Assembly (NCBI RefSeq): GCF_934924865.1
Contig: NZ_OW235315.1
Coordinates: forward strand, 558,001 to 622,000
Direction: 5' to 3'
DNA: 64,000 bases
Origin: Tepidibacter aestuarii
Lineage (GTDB): Bacteria; Bacillota; Clostridia; Peptostreptococcales; Peptostreptococcaceae
The translations under genes were made by a program, and so were the position numbers. Below are positions 43,485 through 52,127 of this stretch, piece by piece. Position 1 is the stretch's first letter, and every line of letters begins with the position of its first letter. The notes under the pieces are model-generated. The model was not told the DNA's origin, did no database searches, and saw only the letters and a program-made list of their open reading frames with translations.

Positions 43485-43606
43485 TAGTTGCTGGACGAAG
43501 AATAAGGGAGAGAGCTATACGCCGCCGAAGGGACAAGTTTTATTTTAACCTAAAAAATAGAATGAAATTCTCAGGCAAAAGGATCTTATTTGGACAGGAC
43601 TCTGGA
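43485..43606 (+). ncRNA. Glycine riboswitch, single aptamer
   Basis: The conserved glycine aptamer core is present in order: GGACGAAG...GGGAGAGAGC, GCCGCCGAAGGGACAAG, then TCTCAGGCAAAAGGAT and GGACAGGACTCTGGA. Only one aptamer is seen, whereas many glycine riboswitches are tandem. A terminator hairpin follows at once, and the genes downstream use glycine as electron acceptor, so glycine binding most likely switches the operon on by preventing termination (inference from layout). Confidence 0.93.
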
Positions 43607-43612
43607 TTAAAC

Positions 43613-43649
43613 AGAGAAGTGATTCTTAGGATATCACTTCTCTTTTTTT
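43613..43649 (+). terminator. Riboswitch-controlled terminator
   Basis: A perfect 11-bp stem AGAGAAGTGAT / ATCACTTCTCT with a nine-base loop and a run of seven T residues, starting seven bases after the aptamer. It is the expression platform of the glycine riboswitch. Confidence 0.9.
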
Positions 43650-43710
43650 AACTATGTTATACAGAAAATTCTGAAATCTGAAATATACTTTGCACAGGAG
43701 ATGATATTAT

Positions 43711-44091
43711 ATGAAGATAATTACTAATAATTCATTAGTAGTAAAAAAATTTGGTGATAAATATGAAGTAGAGTATATAGAAGGAGATTTTTTGGGAATA
43801 CTAAATGTTTGTAGAGATTATATACATAATAAATACAAATTATTGACACATCCATTGGCTGGAAGTATAAAGCCGAATGAAACACCATATAAAACTATAA
43901 TGATAGATAATGTAGATGATTTAGATACTGATTCGCTTTTGCTTATTGAAAAAGCCATAGATACTACTAAAAAATTTCAGAACAATTTTAGAACACCATT
44001 ATGGACAGATTCAGTATTAGAAGATTTTAAGGTAATAGACTTAGATTTAATAACAAATGTTATTGAGACAGTAAATTATTATGTTAAATAA
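43711..44091 (+). CDS. grdX: GrdX protein
   Basis: 126 residues. It is the small conserved protein that opens glycine reductase operons; the characteristic core LLTHPLAGSIKPNETPYKTI is present, preceded by LGILNVCRDYIHNKYK. Its biochemical function is unknown. It is the first gene after the glycine riboswitch. An AGGAGATGA ribosome site precedes the ATG. In most relatives trxB (thioredoxin reductase) comes next; here 188 bases of AT-rich DNA with a TTAGCAAA palindrome and a repeated ATTTATATGCAAAAT lie before trxA. Confidence 0.9.
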   Translation: MKIITNNSLVVKKFGDKYEVEYIEGDFLGILNVCRDYIHNKYKLLTHPLAGSIKPNETPYKTIMIDNVDDLDTDSLLLIEKAIDTTKKFQNNFRTPLWTDSVLEDFKVIDLDLITNVIETVNYYVK

Positions 44092-44279
44092 AAATCTAAA
44101 CCTATTAAAATACATAATTTAAAATTTTTACAAAATGATGCTAAAAATTTAACGAATTATGACAAATATAACTTAGTTGCTTATGTTAGCAAAAATTTGC
44201 TAATTAACAAATATATATTTATATGCAAAATATATGTAAAACCTATTTATATGCAAAATTTTTAAAGGGAGGTTATTTT

Positions 44280-44597
44280 ATGTTATCACTTGATAAAAAT
44301 ATCTTTGAAACAGAAGTTTTAGAAGCAAAAGGGTATATTTTAGTAGATTTCTGGAGTGAAGGCTGTGAACCTTGTAAAGCTTTAATGCCAGATATTGAAA
44401 AATTATCTGAAGAATATGCTGATAAAATCAAATTTTGCAAGTTAGATACAACTAAAGCTAGAAGACTTGCTATAAAACAAAAAGTTTTAGGTCTTCCAAC
44501 AATAGCTATATACAAAGATGGTCAAAAAATAGAAGAAGTTACAAAAGATGATGCTACTAAAGAAAATGTAGAAAATATGATTAAGAAGTATCTGTAA
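44280..44597 (+). CDS. trxA: Thioredoxin of the glycine reductase system
   Basis: 105 residues from the ATG at 44280, behind AAAGGGAGG; the frame opens at 44223 without a ribosome site. The active site is C29-E-P-C32 in WSEGCEPCK instead of the standard WCGPC. Altered thioredoxin active sites (GCEPC, GCVPC) are known from glycine-reducing clostridia such as A. sticklandii and P. acidaminophilum, where this thioredoxin supplies electrons to selenoprotein A and B. The conserved cis-Pro region GLPTIAIY is present. Its partner reductase gene is not in the window. Confidence 0.95.
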   Translation: MLSLDKNIFETEVLEAKGYILVDFWSEGCEPCKALMPDIEKLSEEYADKIKFCKLDTTKARRLAIKQKVLGLPTIAIYKDGQKIEEVTKDDATKENVENMIKKYL

Positions 44598-44604
44598 GTT
44601 TTTG

Positions 44605-44645
44605 AAGACTAAAATTGAATAAAGTAAATTTGGTTTTAGTCTTTT
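44605..44645 (+). terminator. Weak terminator or attenuator between trxA and grdE
   Basis: The stem AAGACTAAAA / TTTTAGTCTT with a 19-base loop and only a short T-run. It could reduce read-through from trxA into grdE. Confidence 0.45.
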
Positions 44646-44667
44646 AAATAAAAAGGGAGGTGACATT

Positions 44668-45954
44668 ATGCGTCTAGAATTAGGAAATATCTTTATTAAG
44701 GATGTAAAATTTGACAATGAAACTAAGGTTGAAGGTGGAACATTATATGTAAATAAAGATGAGATGATTAAGGAAATTGGAGGAGATGAGCATATAAAGT
44801 CAATTGAGATTGAGATTGCTCGTCCAGGAGAAAGTGTAAGAATAACTCCAGTTAAAGACGTTATAGAACCAAGAGTTAAGGTTGAAGGTCCAGGAGGAAT
44901 ATTCCCTGGAGTACTGTCAAAGGTAGATACTGTAGGAAGTGGAAAAACTCATGTACTTAAAGGAGCTGCTGTTGTTACTACTGGTAAAATAGTAGGATTC
45001 CAAGAAGGTATAGTGGATATGTCTGGACCAGGAGCTGAATATACTCCTTTTTCTAAATTATTAAATATAGTAATCACAGCTGAGCCTGTAGATGGATTAA
45101 AACAACATGAACATGAAAAAGCTGTTCGTATGGTTGGATTTAAAGCTGCAGCATACTTAGGAGAAGCTGGTAGAAATGTTGAACCAGATGAAACTAAAGT
45201 TTATGAAACTGAGCCATTACTTGAATCAGTTGAAAAATATCCAGACCTTCCAAAGGTAGGATATGTATATATGCTTCAAACACAAGGATTGCTTCATGAT
45301 ACATATGTATATGGAGTTGATGCAAAGAAAATAGTTCCAACTATACTATATCCAACAGAAATAATGGATGGAGCGATAGTAAGTGGAAACTGTGTATCTG
45401 CTTGTGATAAAAACCCTACATATGTACATGTTAATAACTCTATAGTACATGATCTATATGAAAAGCATGGAAAAGAAATAAACTTTGTAGGTATCATTAT
45501 AACTAATGAAAACGTTTATCTTGCTGATAAAGAGAGATCTTCAAATTGGACTGCTAAATTATGTAAATATTTAGGACTAGATGGTGCAATAGTTTCTCAA
45601 GAAGGATTTGGAAATCCTGATACAGATCTTATAATGAACTGTAAGAAAATTGAAGGTCAAGGAGTAAAGACTGTTATTGTAACAGATGAATACGCGGGAA
45701 GAGATGGAGCATCTCAATCATTAGCAGATGCAGATCCTAAAGCGGATGCAGTTGTTACAGGAGGAAATGCTAATCAAACTATAGTTTTACCTCCAATGGA
45801 TAAGGTTATAGGACACGTAGAATTTGTAGATACAATAGCTGGTGGATTTGACGGAAGTTTAAGAACAGATGGAAGTATAGAAGTTGAAATCCAAGCTATA
45901 ACAGGTGCTACAAATGAAACAGGATTTGGATATTTAACTACTAAAGGATACTAG
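44668..45954 (+). CDS. grdE: Glycine reductase component B, proprotein GrdE (alpha/beta precursor)
   Basis: 428 residues, normal length. The self-cleavage site is S-G-N-C242-V-S-A-C; cleavage before Cys242 gives two subunits, with the Cys turned into a pyruvoyl group that binds glycine as a Schiff base. With GrdB it forms protein B, the substrate-specific part of glycine reductase. The start MRLELGNIFIKDVKF and the end GATNETGFGYLTTKGY are as in the family. The ATG follows GGGAGGTGA. It is followed by grdA and grdB in the classic order. Confidence 0.97.
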   Translation: MRLELGNIFIKDVKFDNETKVEGGTLYVNKDEMIKEIGGDEHIKSIEIEIARPGESVRITPVKDVIEPRVKVEGPGGIFPGVLSKVDTVGSGKTHVLKGAAVVTTGKIVGFQEGIVDMSGPGAEYTPFSKLLNIVITAEPVDGLKQHEHEKAVRMVGFKAAAYLGEAGRNVEPDETKVYETEPLLESVEKYPDLPKVGYVYMLQTQGLLHDTYVYGVDAKKIVPTILYPTEIMDGAIVSGNCVSACDKNPTYVHVNNSIVHDLYEKHGKEINFVGIIITNENVYLADKERSSNWTAKLCKYLGLDGAIVSQEGFGNPDTDLIMNCKKIEGQGVKTVIVTDEYAGRDGASQSLADADPKADAVVTGGNANQTIVLPPMDKVIGHVEFVDTIAGGFDGSLRTDGSIEVEIQAITGATNETGFGYLTTKGY

Positions 45955-46003
45955 AATTTAGATATTTAACTATTAAATGATATAAGAAGAGAGGATGAAT
46001 ATA

Positions 46004-46480
46004 ATGGGATTTTATGATGCTAAAAAAGTTATCATAATTGGTGACAGAGACGGTATACCAGGCCCTGCTATGGAAGAGTGCTTAAAAGGTACTGGAGCAG
46101 AGGTTGTATTTTCTTCAACAGAATGTTTTGTCTGAACTGCTGCAGGAGCGATGGATCTAGAGAACCAACAACGTGTTAAGGATTTAACTGAGAAGCATGG
46201 AGCTGAAAACATTGTTGTTCTTTTAGGTGCCGCTGAAGCTGAAGCTGCTGGTCTAGCAGCTGAGACAGTAACTGCAGGAGATCCAACTTTTGCAGGACCA
46301 CTTGCTGGTATAGAACTTGGACTTAGAGTATATCACGCTGTAGAAGATAAATTCAAAGGCGAAGTAGATGAATCTGTATATGAGGACCAAATCGGTATGA
46401 TGGAAATGGTTCTTGAAGTAGATGAAATAGTAGAGGAAATGAAGAACATAAGAGATGAATTCTGTAAGTTTAATGATTAA
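46004..46480 (+). CDS. grdA: Glycine reductase selenoprotein A (GrdA), Sec at TGA 46133-46135
   Basis: 158 residues if TGA at codon 44 is read as selenocysteine. The start [29 protein letters not shown] and the redox site C-F-V-U44-T-A-A-G-A-M-D-L-E are those of selenoprotein A, and the frame after the TGA is undisturbed to [11 protein letters not shown]. GrdA takes the carboxymethyl group from protein B on its selenium and passes it to protein C, which releases acetyl phosphate. A plain ORF call begins only at 46151 and loses the active site. Ribosome site GAGAGGATG at normal spacing. I could not make out a convincing SECIS hairpin by eye after this TGA. Confidence 0.97.
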
Positions 46481-46507
46481 TAAAAAACCTGAGAGGGGTG
46501 AGAGTTA

Positions 46508-47818
46508 ATGGAAAAAATAAAAGTAGTTCATTATATTAATCAGTTTTTCGCAGGAATCGGAGGAGAGGAAAAGGCAGATACTAAGCCTTTAATCATGGAC
46601 GAAATGCCTCCAATTAGTAAAAATTTAGATAAGCTTTTAGGTGAAGAAGCAGATGTTGTAGCAACTGTAGTTTGTGGAGATTCATATTTCAATGAAAATT
46701 TAGAATCTGCTAAAAAAGAAGTTATGGATATGATAAAAGGATTTAATCCTGACTTATTTATAGCTGGACCAGCTTTCAATGCAGGAAGATATGGAGTAGC
46801 AGCTGGATCTATTACTAAAGAAGTAAAAGATCAGCTTAATATACCTGTACTTACTGGTATGTATCCTGAAAATCCAGGAGCAGATATGTTCAAAAAAGAG
46901 CTTTATATAGTTGAAACAAGCAATTCAGCTGCTGGTATGAGAAAAGCTCTTCCAAGTGTTGCTAAGTTTGCACTTAAGCTTGCTAAAAATGAAACTGTAG
47001 GATCACCTAAAGAAGATGGTTACATTGAAAGAGGAGTTAGAGTAAACTATTTCTCAGATGTAAAAGGTTCTACAAGAGCTGTGGATATGATGATCAAAAA
47101 ATTAAAAGGTGAGGAATATGTAACTGAGTATCCTATGCCTGATTTTGATAGAGTAGATCCAAATCCAGCAGTAAAAGATTTATCAAAGTGTAAAATCGCA
47201 ATTGTAACTTCAGGTGGAATAGTTCCGAAAGGAAATCCTGATAGAATAGAATCATCTTCAGCATCAAAGTACGGAAAATATGATATAGCTGGACTTGATA
47301 ATTTAACTGAAGAAACTCATGAAACTGCTCATGGTGGACATGACCCAGTTTATGCAAATGAAGATGCTGACAGAGTAATACCTGTTGACGTTTTAAGAGA
47401 CTTAGAAAAAGAAGGAGTTATAGGAGAGCTTCATAGATACTTCTATACTACTGTAGGTAACGGTACATCTGTTGCAAATTCTAAGAAATATGCTAATGAA
47501 TTCTCTAAAGAATTAATAGCAGATGGCGTAGATGCAGTTATATTAACTTCTACGTGAGGTACTTGTACTCGTTGCGGTGCAACGATGGTAAAAGAAATAG
47601 AAAGAGCGGGAATACCTGTTGTTCATATTTGTACAGTAGTTCCTATATCTTTAACTGTTGGAGCGAATAGAATAGTTCCAGCTATAGCAATACCTCATCC
47701 TTTAGGAAATCCAGCTTTAGAACCAGCGGATGAAAAGGCACTTAGAAGAGGAATAGTTGAGAAAGCTTTAAAAGCTTTAACTACAGAAGTTTCTGAGCAA
47801 ACTGTATTTGAAGATTAA
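46508..47818 (+). CDS. grdB: Glycine reductase component B selenoprotein (GrdB), Sec at TGA 47555-47557
   Basis: 436 residues with TGA at codon 350 read as selenocysteine (LTSTU350GTCTRCGATM), the known site of the family. Both sides are well conserved: MEKIKVVHYINQFFAGIGGEEKAD at the start, ETAHGGHDPVYANEDADRVIPVDVLRDLEKEGVIGELHRYFYTTVGNGT before, and VPISLTVGANRIVPAIAIPHPLGNP after. It is the selenoprotein of protein B and acts with GrdE on glycine. A SECIS-like hairpin lies at 47570-47584. ORF callers split it at the TGA. It ends at a strong terminator, with no grdC/grdD after it. Confidence 0.97.
47570..47584 (+). promoter_or_regulatory. SECIS-like hairpin in grdB
   Basis: CGTTGC / GCAACG, a perfect 6-bp stem with a GGT loop, begins 12 bases after the TGA; the first loop G is 19 bases downstream. 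Position and a G at the start of the loop fit the general rule for bacterial selenocysteine insertion elements bound by SelB. Confidence 0.6.
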
Positions 47819-47826
47819 GAATATAA

Positions 47827-47859
47827 AAAACTGGACAGGTATATACTTGTCCAGTTTTT
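47827..47859 (+). terminator. Rho-independent terminator after grdB
   Basis: The stem AAAACTGGACA / TGTCCAGTTTT with a ten-base loop and T-run ends the operon. Confidence 0.9.
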
Positions 47860-48247
47860 CTCGCTATATAATGTATACAATATATAGTATATGAACATTA
47901 TAGTATATAATATTTATACTTAACAAATGCTTAAATATATTATATAATATTTATACAAGCTTACTTAACAAATGCTTACTGATTAAGCAATATATAATTC
48001 AAACTAATCTACATTAAAAAATTTTAATTTGAATAAATATAAGAGTTAATTGAAATAATAATTTACATAGTAAAACTACAGATATATCTTTGGGTGGGTA
48101 TATTTATAAAAAAATTATATTTTTTTGAAATTTGAAAGGATTCTGAAAAAGAATGTAGAATAAGTAATATTCATGAAATATTCAATTGATATTGCATGAA
48201 ATAATATATTAAAATAATAATCAAATCAAATGAGGAGGTTTATTTTT
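47860..48247. other. Intergenic region before the BMP lipoprotein gene
   Basis: The first part holds two direct repeats of TATATAATATTTATAC followed by CTTAACAAATGCTTA (47904-47933 and 47941-47977, the second with seven extra bases in the middle). The rest is AT-rich, with a GGGTGGGT patch near 48090. Purine riboswitches are common before such transporter genes, but I find no purine aptamer here. Confidence 0.5.
47904..47977. repeat. Two direct repeats of about 30 bp
   Basis: TATATAATATTTATAC + CTTAACAAATGCTTA occurs twice within 75 bases; the second copy has seven inserted bases. Possible regulator binding sites for the transporter operon, or slippage. Confidence 0.55.
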
Positions 48248-49288
48248 ATGGCAATGAAGAAAAAACTAATTTCTCTTGCATTAACTGCAACATTATTTGG
48301 AACTATGTTAGTTGGTTGTGGTCAACCTGCAGAAGAAAATGCTGGAGGATCAGAAGGTGCAAAAGAAGTTAAAATTGGTATGGTAACAGATACAGGTGGA
48401 GTTAATGATCAATCATTTAACCAATCTGCGTGGGAAGGCCTTAAAAAAGCTGAAGCTGAATTTGGAATAAAAGCTAGTTATCAAGAATCAAAGCAAGATG
48501 CAGATTATGTACCAAATATAGAAAATTTAGTAGATCAGGAAAACGATTTGATTTGGGGAATCGGATTCAAAATGGCAGATGCAGTTAAAGAAGCTGCTGC
48601 AAACTACCCAGATCAAAAATTTGCTATAATAGATAACTCTTATGGAGATGAAACTCCAGAGAATGTAATAGGAGTAACTTTTAAAGAAGAACAATGTTCT
48701 TACTTAGTTGGATTAATAGCTGGAAAAATGACTAAGACTAATAAGGTAGGATTTATAGGAGGAATAGAAGTACCACTTATCCAAAGATTCGAGTATGGAT
48801 TTAAAGCAGGAGTTAAAGAAGCTAATCCAGATGTAGAAATATTTAGTCAATATGCAAACTCATTCAGTGATCCAGCAAAAGGTAAAGCTATAGCTAAGCA
48901 AATGTACTCAAATGGAGCTGATATATTATACCATGCAGCTGGAGATACTGGAACGGGTATGATAGAAGCAGCTAAAGAAGAAGGAAAATTTGCAATCGGT
49001 GTTGACAGAGATCAAAATTCTCTAGCTCCTGATAATGTTATAACTTCAGCAATGAAGAGAGTTGACAATGCATTATATGATGTAAGTAAAAAGTTATCAG
49101 AGGGAACTTTCGAAGGTGGAACAACTGTAACTTATGGTTTAGCAGAAGGTGGAGTTGACATAGCTCCAACTAGTGATAAGAATGTTCCAGAAGACATATT
49201 AACATATGTTAATGAAGAAAAGCAAAAGATAATCGATGGAGAAATAGTAGTTCCTTCAACTAAAGAAGAATTTGATGCTATGAAATAA
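48248..49288 (+). CDS. BMP-family nucleoside-binding lipoprotein
   Basis: 346 residues from the ATG at 48248, nine bases behind GGAGG. A lipoprotein signal peptide ends in the lipobox LVGC (Cys near residue 24). The mature part is a PnrA/BmpA-type periplasmic-binding fold: KIGMVTDTGGVNDQSFNQSAWEGLKKA, YQESKQDADYVPNIENLVDQ, IAGKMTKTNKVGFIGG, FSDPAKGKAIAKQMYSNGADILYHAAGDTGTGMIEAAKE, IGVDRDQ. Such proteins bind purine nucleosides for the ABC transporter encoded just downstream. A terminator and a new promoter separate it from the ATPase gene, allowing much higher expression of the binding protein. Confidence 0.95.
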   Translation: MAMKKKLISLALTATLFGTMLVGCGQPAEENAGGSEGAKEVKIGMVTDTGGVNDQSFNQSAWEGLKKAEAEFGIKASYQESKQDADYVPNIENLVDQENDLIWGIGFKMADAVKEAAANYPDQKFAIIDNSYGDETPENVIGVTFKEEQCSYLVGLIAGKMTKTNKVGFIGGIEVPLIQRFEYGFKAGVKEANPDVEIFSQYANSFSDPAKGKAIAKQMYSNGADILYHAAGDTGTGMIEAAKEEGKFAIGVDRDQNSLAPDNVITSAMKRVDNALYDVSKKLSEGTFEGGTTVTYGLAEGGVDIAPTSDKNVPEDILTYVNEEKQKIIDGEIVVPSTKEEFDAMK

Positions 49289-49304
49289 AAATATTAATAA
49301 AATT

Positions 49305-49330
49305 AAAGCCCAGATATTATTCTGGGTTTT
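49305..49330 (+). terminator. Terminator between the binding protein and ATPase genes
   Basis: The stem AAGCCCAGA / TCTGGGTTT with a six-base loop and T-rich tail, about 17 bases after the stop codon. Confidence 0.75.
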
Positions 49331-49451
49331 AATTTTTCCTTATAATGAATAGAAAATTATAATTCTTTTGAGTTTTATTTAAACATAATTTTTATTATAA
49401 AATAATAAGAAAAATTATGTTTGAATAAATTTTAAAAAAAATCAAAATTTA

Positions 49452-49480
49452 TTGTTATATTCAAAAAAGTTTAGTATAAT
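49452..49480 (+). promoter_or_regulatory. Sigma-A-type promoter for the nucleoside ABC genes
   Basis: TTGTTA (49452-49457), 17 bases, TATAAT (49475-49480), about 43 bases before the ATPase start. Confidence 0.65.
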
Positions 49481-49522
49481 TAAAAGGGTAAACGCAAAAA
49501 ATGATTTAAGGAGGGATGAAAG

Positions 49523-51073
49523 TTGGACAATACAATAAAAAATGTAGATTTTAGTAAAAAAGTTGTAGAGATGAAAGACATAACTAAGAAATTTGGAAGC
49601 TTTACAGCTAATGACAATATAAATTTAACTGTCCATAAGGGAGAAGTACATGCACTTCTTGGAGAAAATGGTGCAGGTAAATCTACACTTATGAATATAT
49701 TATATGGTCTGTATCAACCGACTTCAGGCGAAATATATATAAATGAAAAAAAGGTAGAGATAGATAATCCTAATATAGCAATAGAAAATGGAATAGGAAT
49801 GGTGCATCAGCACTTTATGTTAGTGCCGCCTTTTACAGTAGCGGAAAACATTATCCTGGGAATGGAGCCATCTGGATCATTAGGCAAAATTGACATGAAA
49901 AAAGCCGTTGAAGATGTAAAAAAAATATCTGAACAGTATGGGCTTTATGTTGATCCGATGTCTAAGGTTGAAGATATTACTGTTGGAATGCAGCAAAGAG
50001 TTGAGATATTAAAGGCATTATATAGAGGAGCAGAAATTCTTATATTAGATGAACCTACTGCGGTTTTAACTCCTCAAGAGATAAAGGAATTAATAAGTAT
50101 TATAAGAAATTTAACTAAGCAAGGTAAATCGATAATTATAATAACTCATAAACTAAAGGAAATAAAAGAAGCAGCAGATTTTTGTACTATAATAAGAAGA
50201 GGTAAATATATAGACACTGTAGATGTTGAAAAAACTACTGAAGACGATCTTGCAGCTATGATGGTTGGAAGAGAAGTCAACTTCAAAGTTGATAAGAAAG
50301 AGCAAAAACTAGGAGACGTAGTTTTTAAAATTGAAGATTTAGTAGCAAAGGATAACAGAGGGTTAGATGTTTTAAATAAGCTGTCTTTAGAAGTAAGAAG
50401 AGGAGAAATATTAGGAATCGCTGGAATCGATGGGAATGGACAATCTGAGCTTGTTGAAGTGGTTACAGGACTTAGAAAAGCCGAAAGTGGAATCGTTTTC
50501 ATAAATGATAAAGATATCACCAATAAAACTCCTAGACAAATATTTGAAAACGGTCTTTATAATATACCTGAGGATAGACAAAAAAGAGGTTTGGTTCTTG
50601 ATTTTACGGTTGCGGAGAATATGGTACTTGAAAATTATGCAAAACCGCAGTTCTCTAAAGGATTCAGATTATTAGAAGACAATATAAAGAGTTTTGCCAA
50701 AGAGTTAATAGCTAAATTTGATGTAAGGCCAGAAGATGAAACTTTAAAAGCAAGAGCACTGTCTGGAGGTAACCAACAAAAGATAATCATAGCTAGAGAG
50801 GTAACTAATGATCCTGATTTATTAATAGCTACTCAACCTACAAGAGGGCTTGACGTTGGAGCTATAGAATTCGTTCATAAATCATTAGTAGAGCAAAGAG
50901 ATAAAGGAAAAGGAGTACTTTTAGTATCTTTAGAATTAGATGAGGTTATGAGTGTTTCTGATAGAATAGCGGTAATTTACGAAGGAAAGATAGTTGGTAT
51001 CGTAGATTCTAAAGACGCTGATGAAAATACTCTAGGTCTTATGATGGCAGGAGGTACTGAGGATGAAGAATAA
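49523..51073 (+). CDS. Nucleoside ABC transporter, double ATP-binding subunit
   Basis: 516 residues with two ABC ATPase domains (YufO/NupA type). Domain 1: Walker A GENGAGKST, Q-loop VHQHFM, signature region DITVGMQQRVEILKALYRGAEILILDEPTAVL. Domain 2: degenerate Walker A GIDGNGQSEL, signature ALSGGNQQKIIIAREV and DLLIATQPTRGLDVGA in place of a normal Walker B. This asymmetry is normal for simple-sugar and nucleoside importers. It starts at TTG behind AAGGAGGG. It overlaps the first permease gene by 11 bases. Confidence 0.95.
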   Translation: MDNTIKNVDFSKKVVEMKDITKKFGSFTANDNINLTVHKGEVHALLGENGAGKSTLMNILYGLYQPTSGEIYINEKKVEIDNPNIAIENGIGMVHQHFMLVPPFTVAENIILGMEPSGSLGKIDMKKAVEDVKKISEQYGLYVDPMSKVEDITVGMQQRVEILKALYRGAEILILDEPTAVLTPQEIKELISIIRNLTKQGKSIIIITHKLKEIKEAADFCTIIRRGKYIDTVDVEKTTEDDLAAMMVGREVNFKVDKKEQKLGDVVFKIEDLVAKDNRGLDVLNKLSLEVRRGEILGIAGIDGNGQSELVEVVTGLRKAESGIVFINDKDITNKTPRQIFENGLYNIPEDRQKRGLVLDFTVAENMVLENYAKPQFSKGFRLLEDNIKSFAKELIAKFDVRPEDETLKARALSGGNQQKIIIAREVTNDPDLLIATQPTRGLDVGAIEFVHKSLVEQRDKGKGVLLVSLELDEVMSVSDRIAVIYEGKIVGIVDSKDADENTLGLMMAGGTEDEE

Positions 51074-52127
51074 AAAAATAATTAACGATACGCTACTATA
51101 TACGCTAATATCTATAATTCTAGGTTTAATAGTAGGAGCTGTTGTACTTAGTGTATCTGGATTTAGTCCTATAGAAGGATATTCTGAGATGATCAAAGGA
51201 ATATTTGGAAAGCCTAAGTATTTAGCTTGGACAGTAATAAAGTCAACTCCTCTAATACTTACAGGATTATCTGTTGCATTTGCATTTAGAACAGGATTAT
51301 TCAATATAGGAGCTGAAGGTCAGTTTATAATTGGAGCATTAACTGCAACTATTGTAGGATATTTTGTACACCTACCTGCAATTATCCATGTTCCATTAAC
51401 TCTTTTAAGTGCATGTTTAGCTGGAGCTATATGGGGAGGAATTGCAGGGCTACTAAAGTCTAAATTTGGAGTTAATGAGGTTATATCCACTATAATGTTA
51501 AACTGGATAGCATTTTATCTTTCAAACTATTGTATAATGATAGAAGGATTTAAAAAGCCTAATACAGAGGCATCTTATAGTATACAAGATACTGCAACTA
51601 TAGATATAACATGGCTTAAATCTTTAGTTGGACCGGCAACCAAGGTTAACTGGGGAATAGTAGTTGCTTTAATATTAATAGTTATAATATCATATTTATT
51701 ATATAAAACTGTGTTAGGATTTGAACTAAGAGCAGTTGGATTTAACAAATATGCAGCAGAGTATGCGGGAATAAATGTTAACAAATCTATGGTAATATCA
51801 ATGGCTATAGCAGGTCTTTTAGCAGGAGCAGCAGGAGCTATGCACGTTATGGGAGTAGCTCATAAGATAACTATACTTGCAGCTCAAGAAGGATACGGTT
51901 TTGATGGAATTGCAGTTGCATTGATAGGAAATAATACTCCTATAGGAGCTATATTTGGAGGATTTTTATTCGGAGCTCTTAAATATGGTGGAGGAAAGAT
52001 GCAAAATATTGGAGCGCCAACTGAAGTTATAAATATAGTTATAGGTTCTATAATTTACTTTATTGCAGCAAGTAGAATGGTAAAAATTATAATAGATAAG
52101 ATGAGGGGAGGAAAAGCTGATGTTTAG
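51063..52127 (+). CDS. Nucleoside ABC transporter permease 1 (YufP-like)
   Basis: 354 residues, about nine to ten membrane helices. The permease motifs PLILTGLSVAFAFRTGLFNIGAEGQFIIGAL, NEVISTIMLNWIAFYLSNY and LRAVGFNKYAAEYAGINVNKSMVISMAIAGLLAGAAGA are typical of the BPD_transp_2 family. It makes the channel with the second permease. The ATG overlaps the ATPase gene end and the gene end overlaps the next start by eight bases. Confidence 0.95.
   Translation: MKNKKIINDTLLYTLISIILGLIVGAVVLSVSGFSPIEGYSEMIKGIFGKPKYLAWTVIKSTPLILTGLSVAFAFRTGLFNIGAEGQFIIGALTATIVGYFVHLPAIIHVPLTLLSACLAGAIWGGIAGLLKSKFGVNEVISTIMLNWIAFYLSNYCIMIEGFKKPNTEASYSIQDTATIDITWLKSLVGPATKVNWGIVVALILIVIISYLLYKTVLGFELRAVGFNKYAAEYAGINVNKSMVISMAIAGLLAGAAGAMHVMGVAHKITILAAQEGYGFDGIAVALIGNNTPIGAIFGGFLFGALKYGGGKMQNIGAPTEVINIVIGSIIYFIAASRMVKIIIDKMRGGKADV

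Noticed and set aside
47860..48247. Purine riboswitch before the BMP lipoprotein gene
   Set aside because: The conserved loop and junction bases of the purine aptamer could not be found in the leader.
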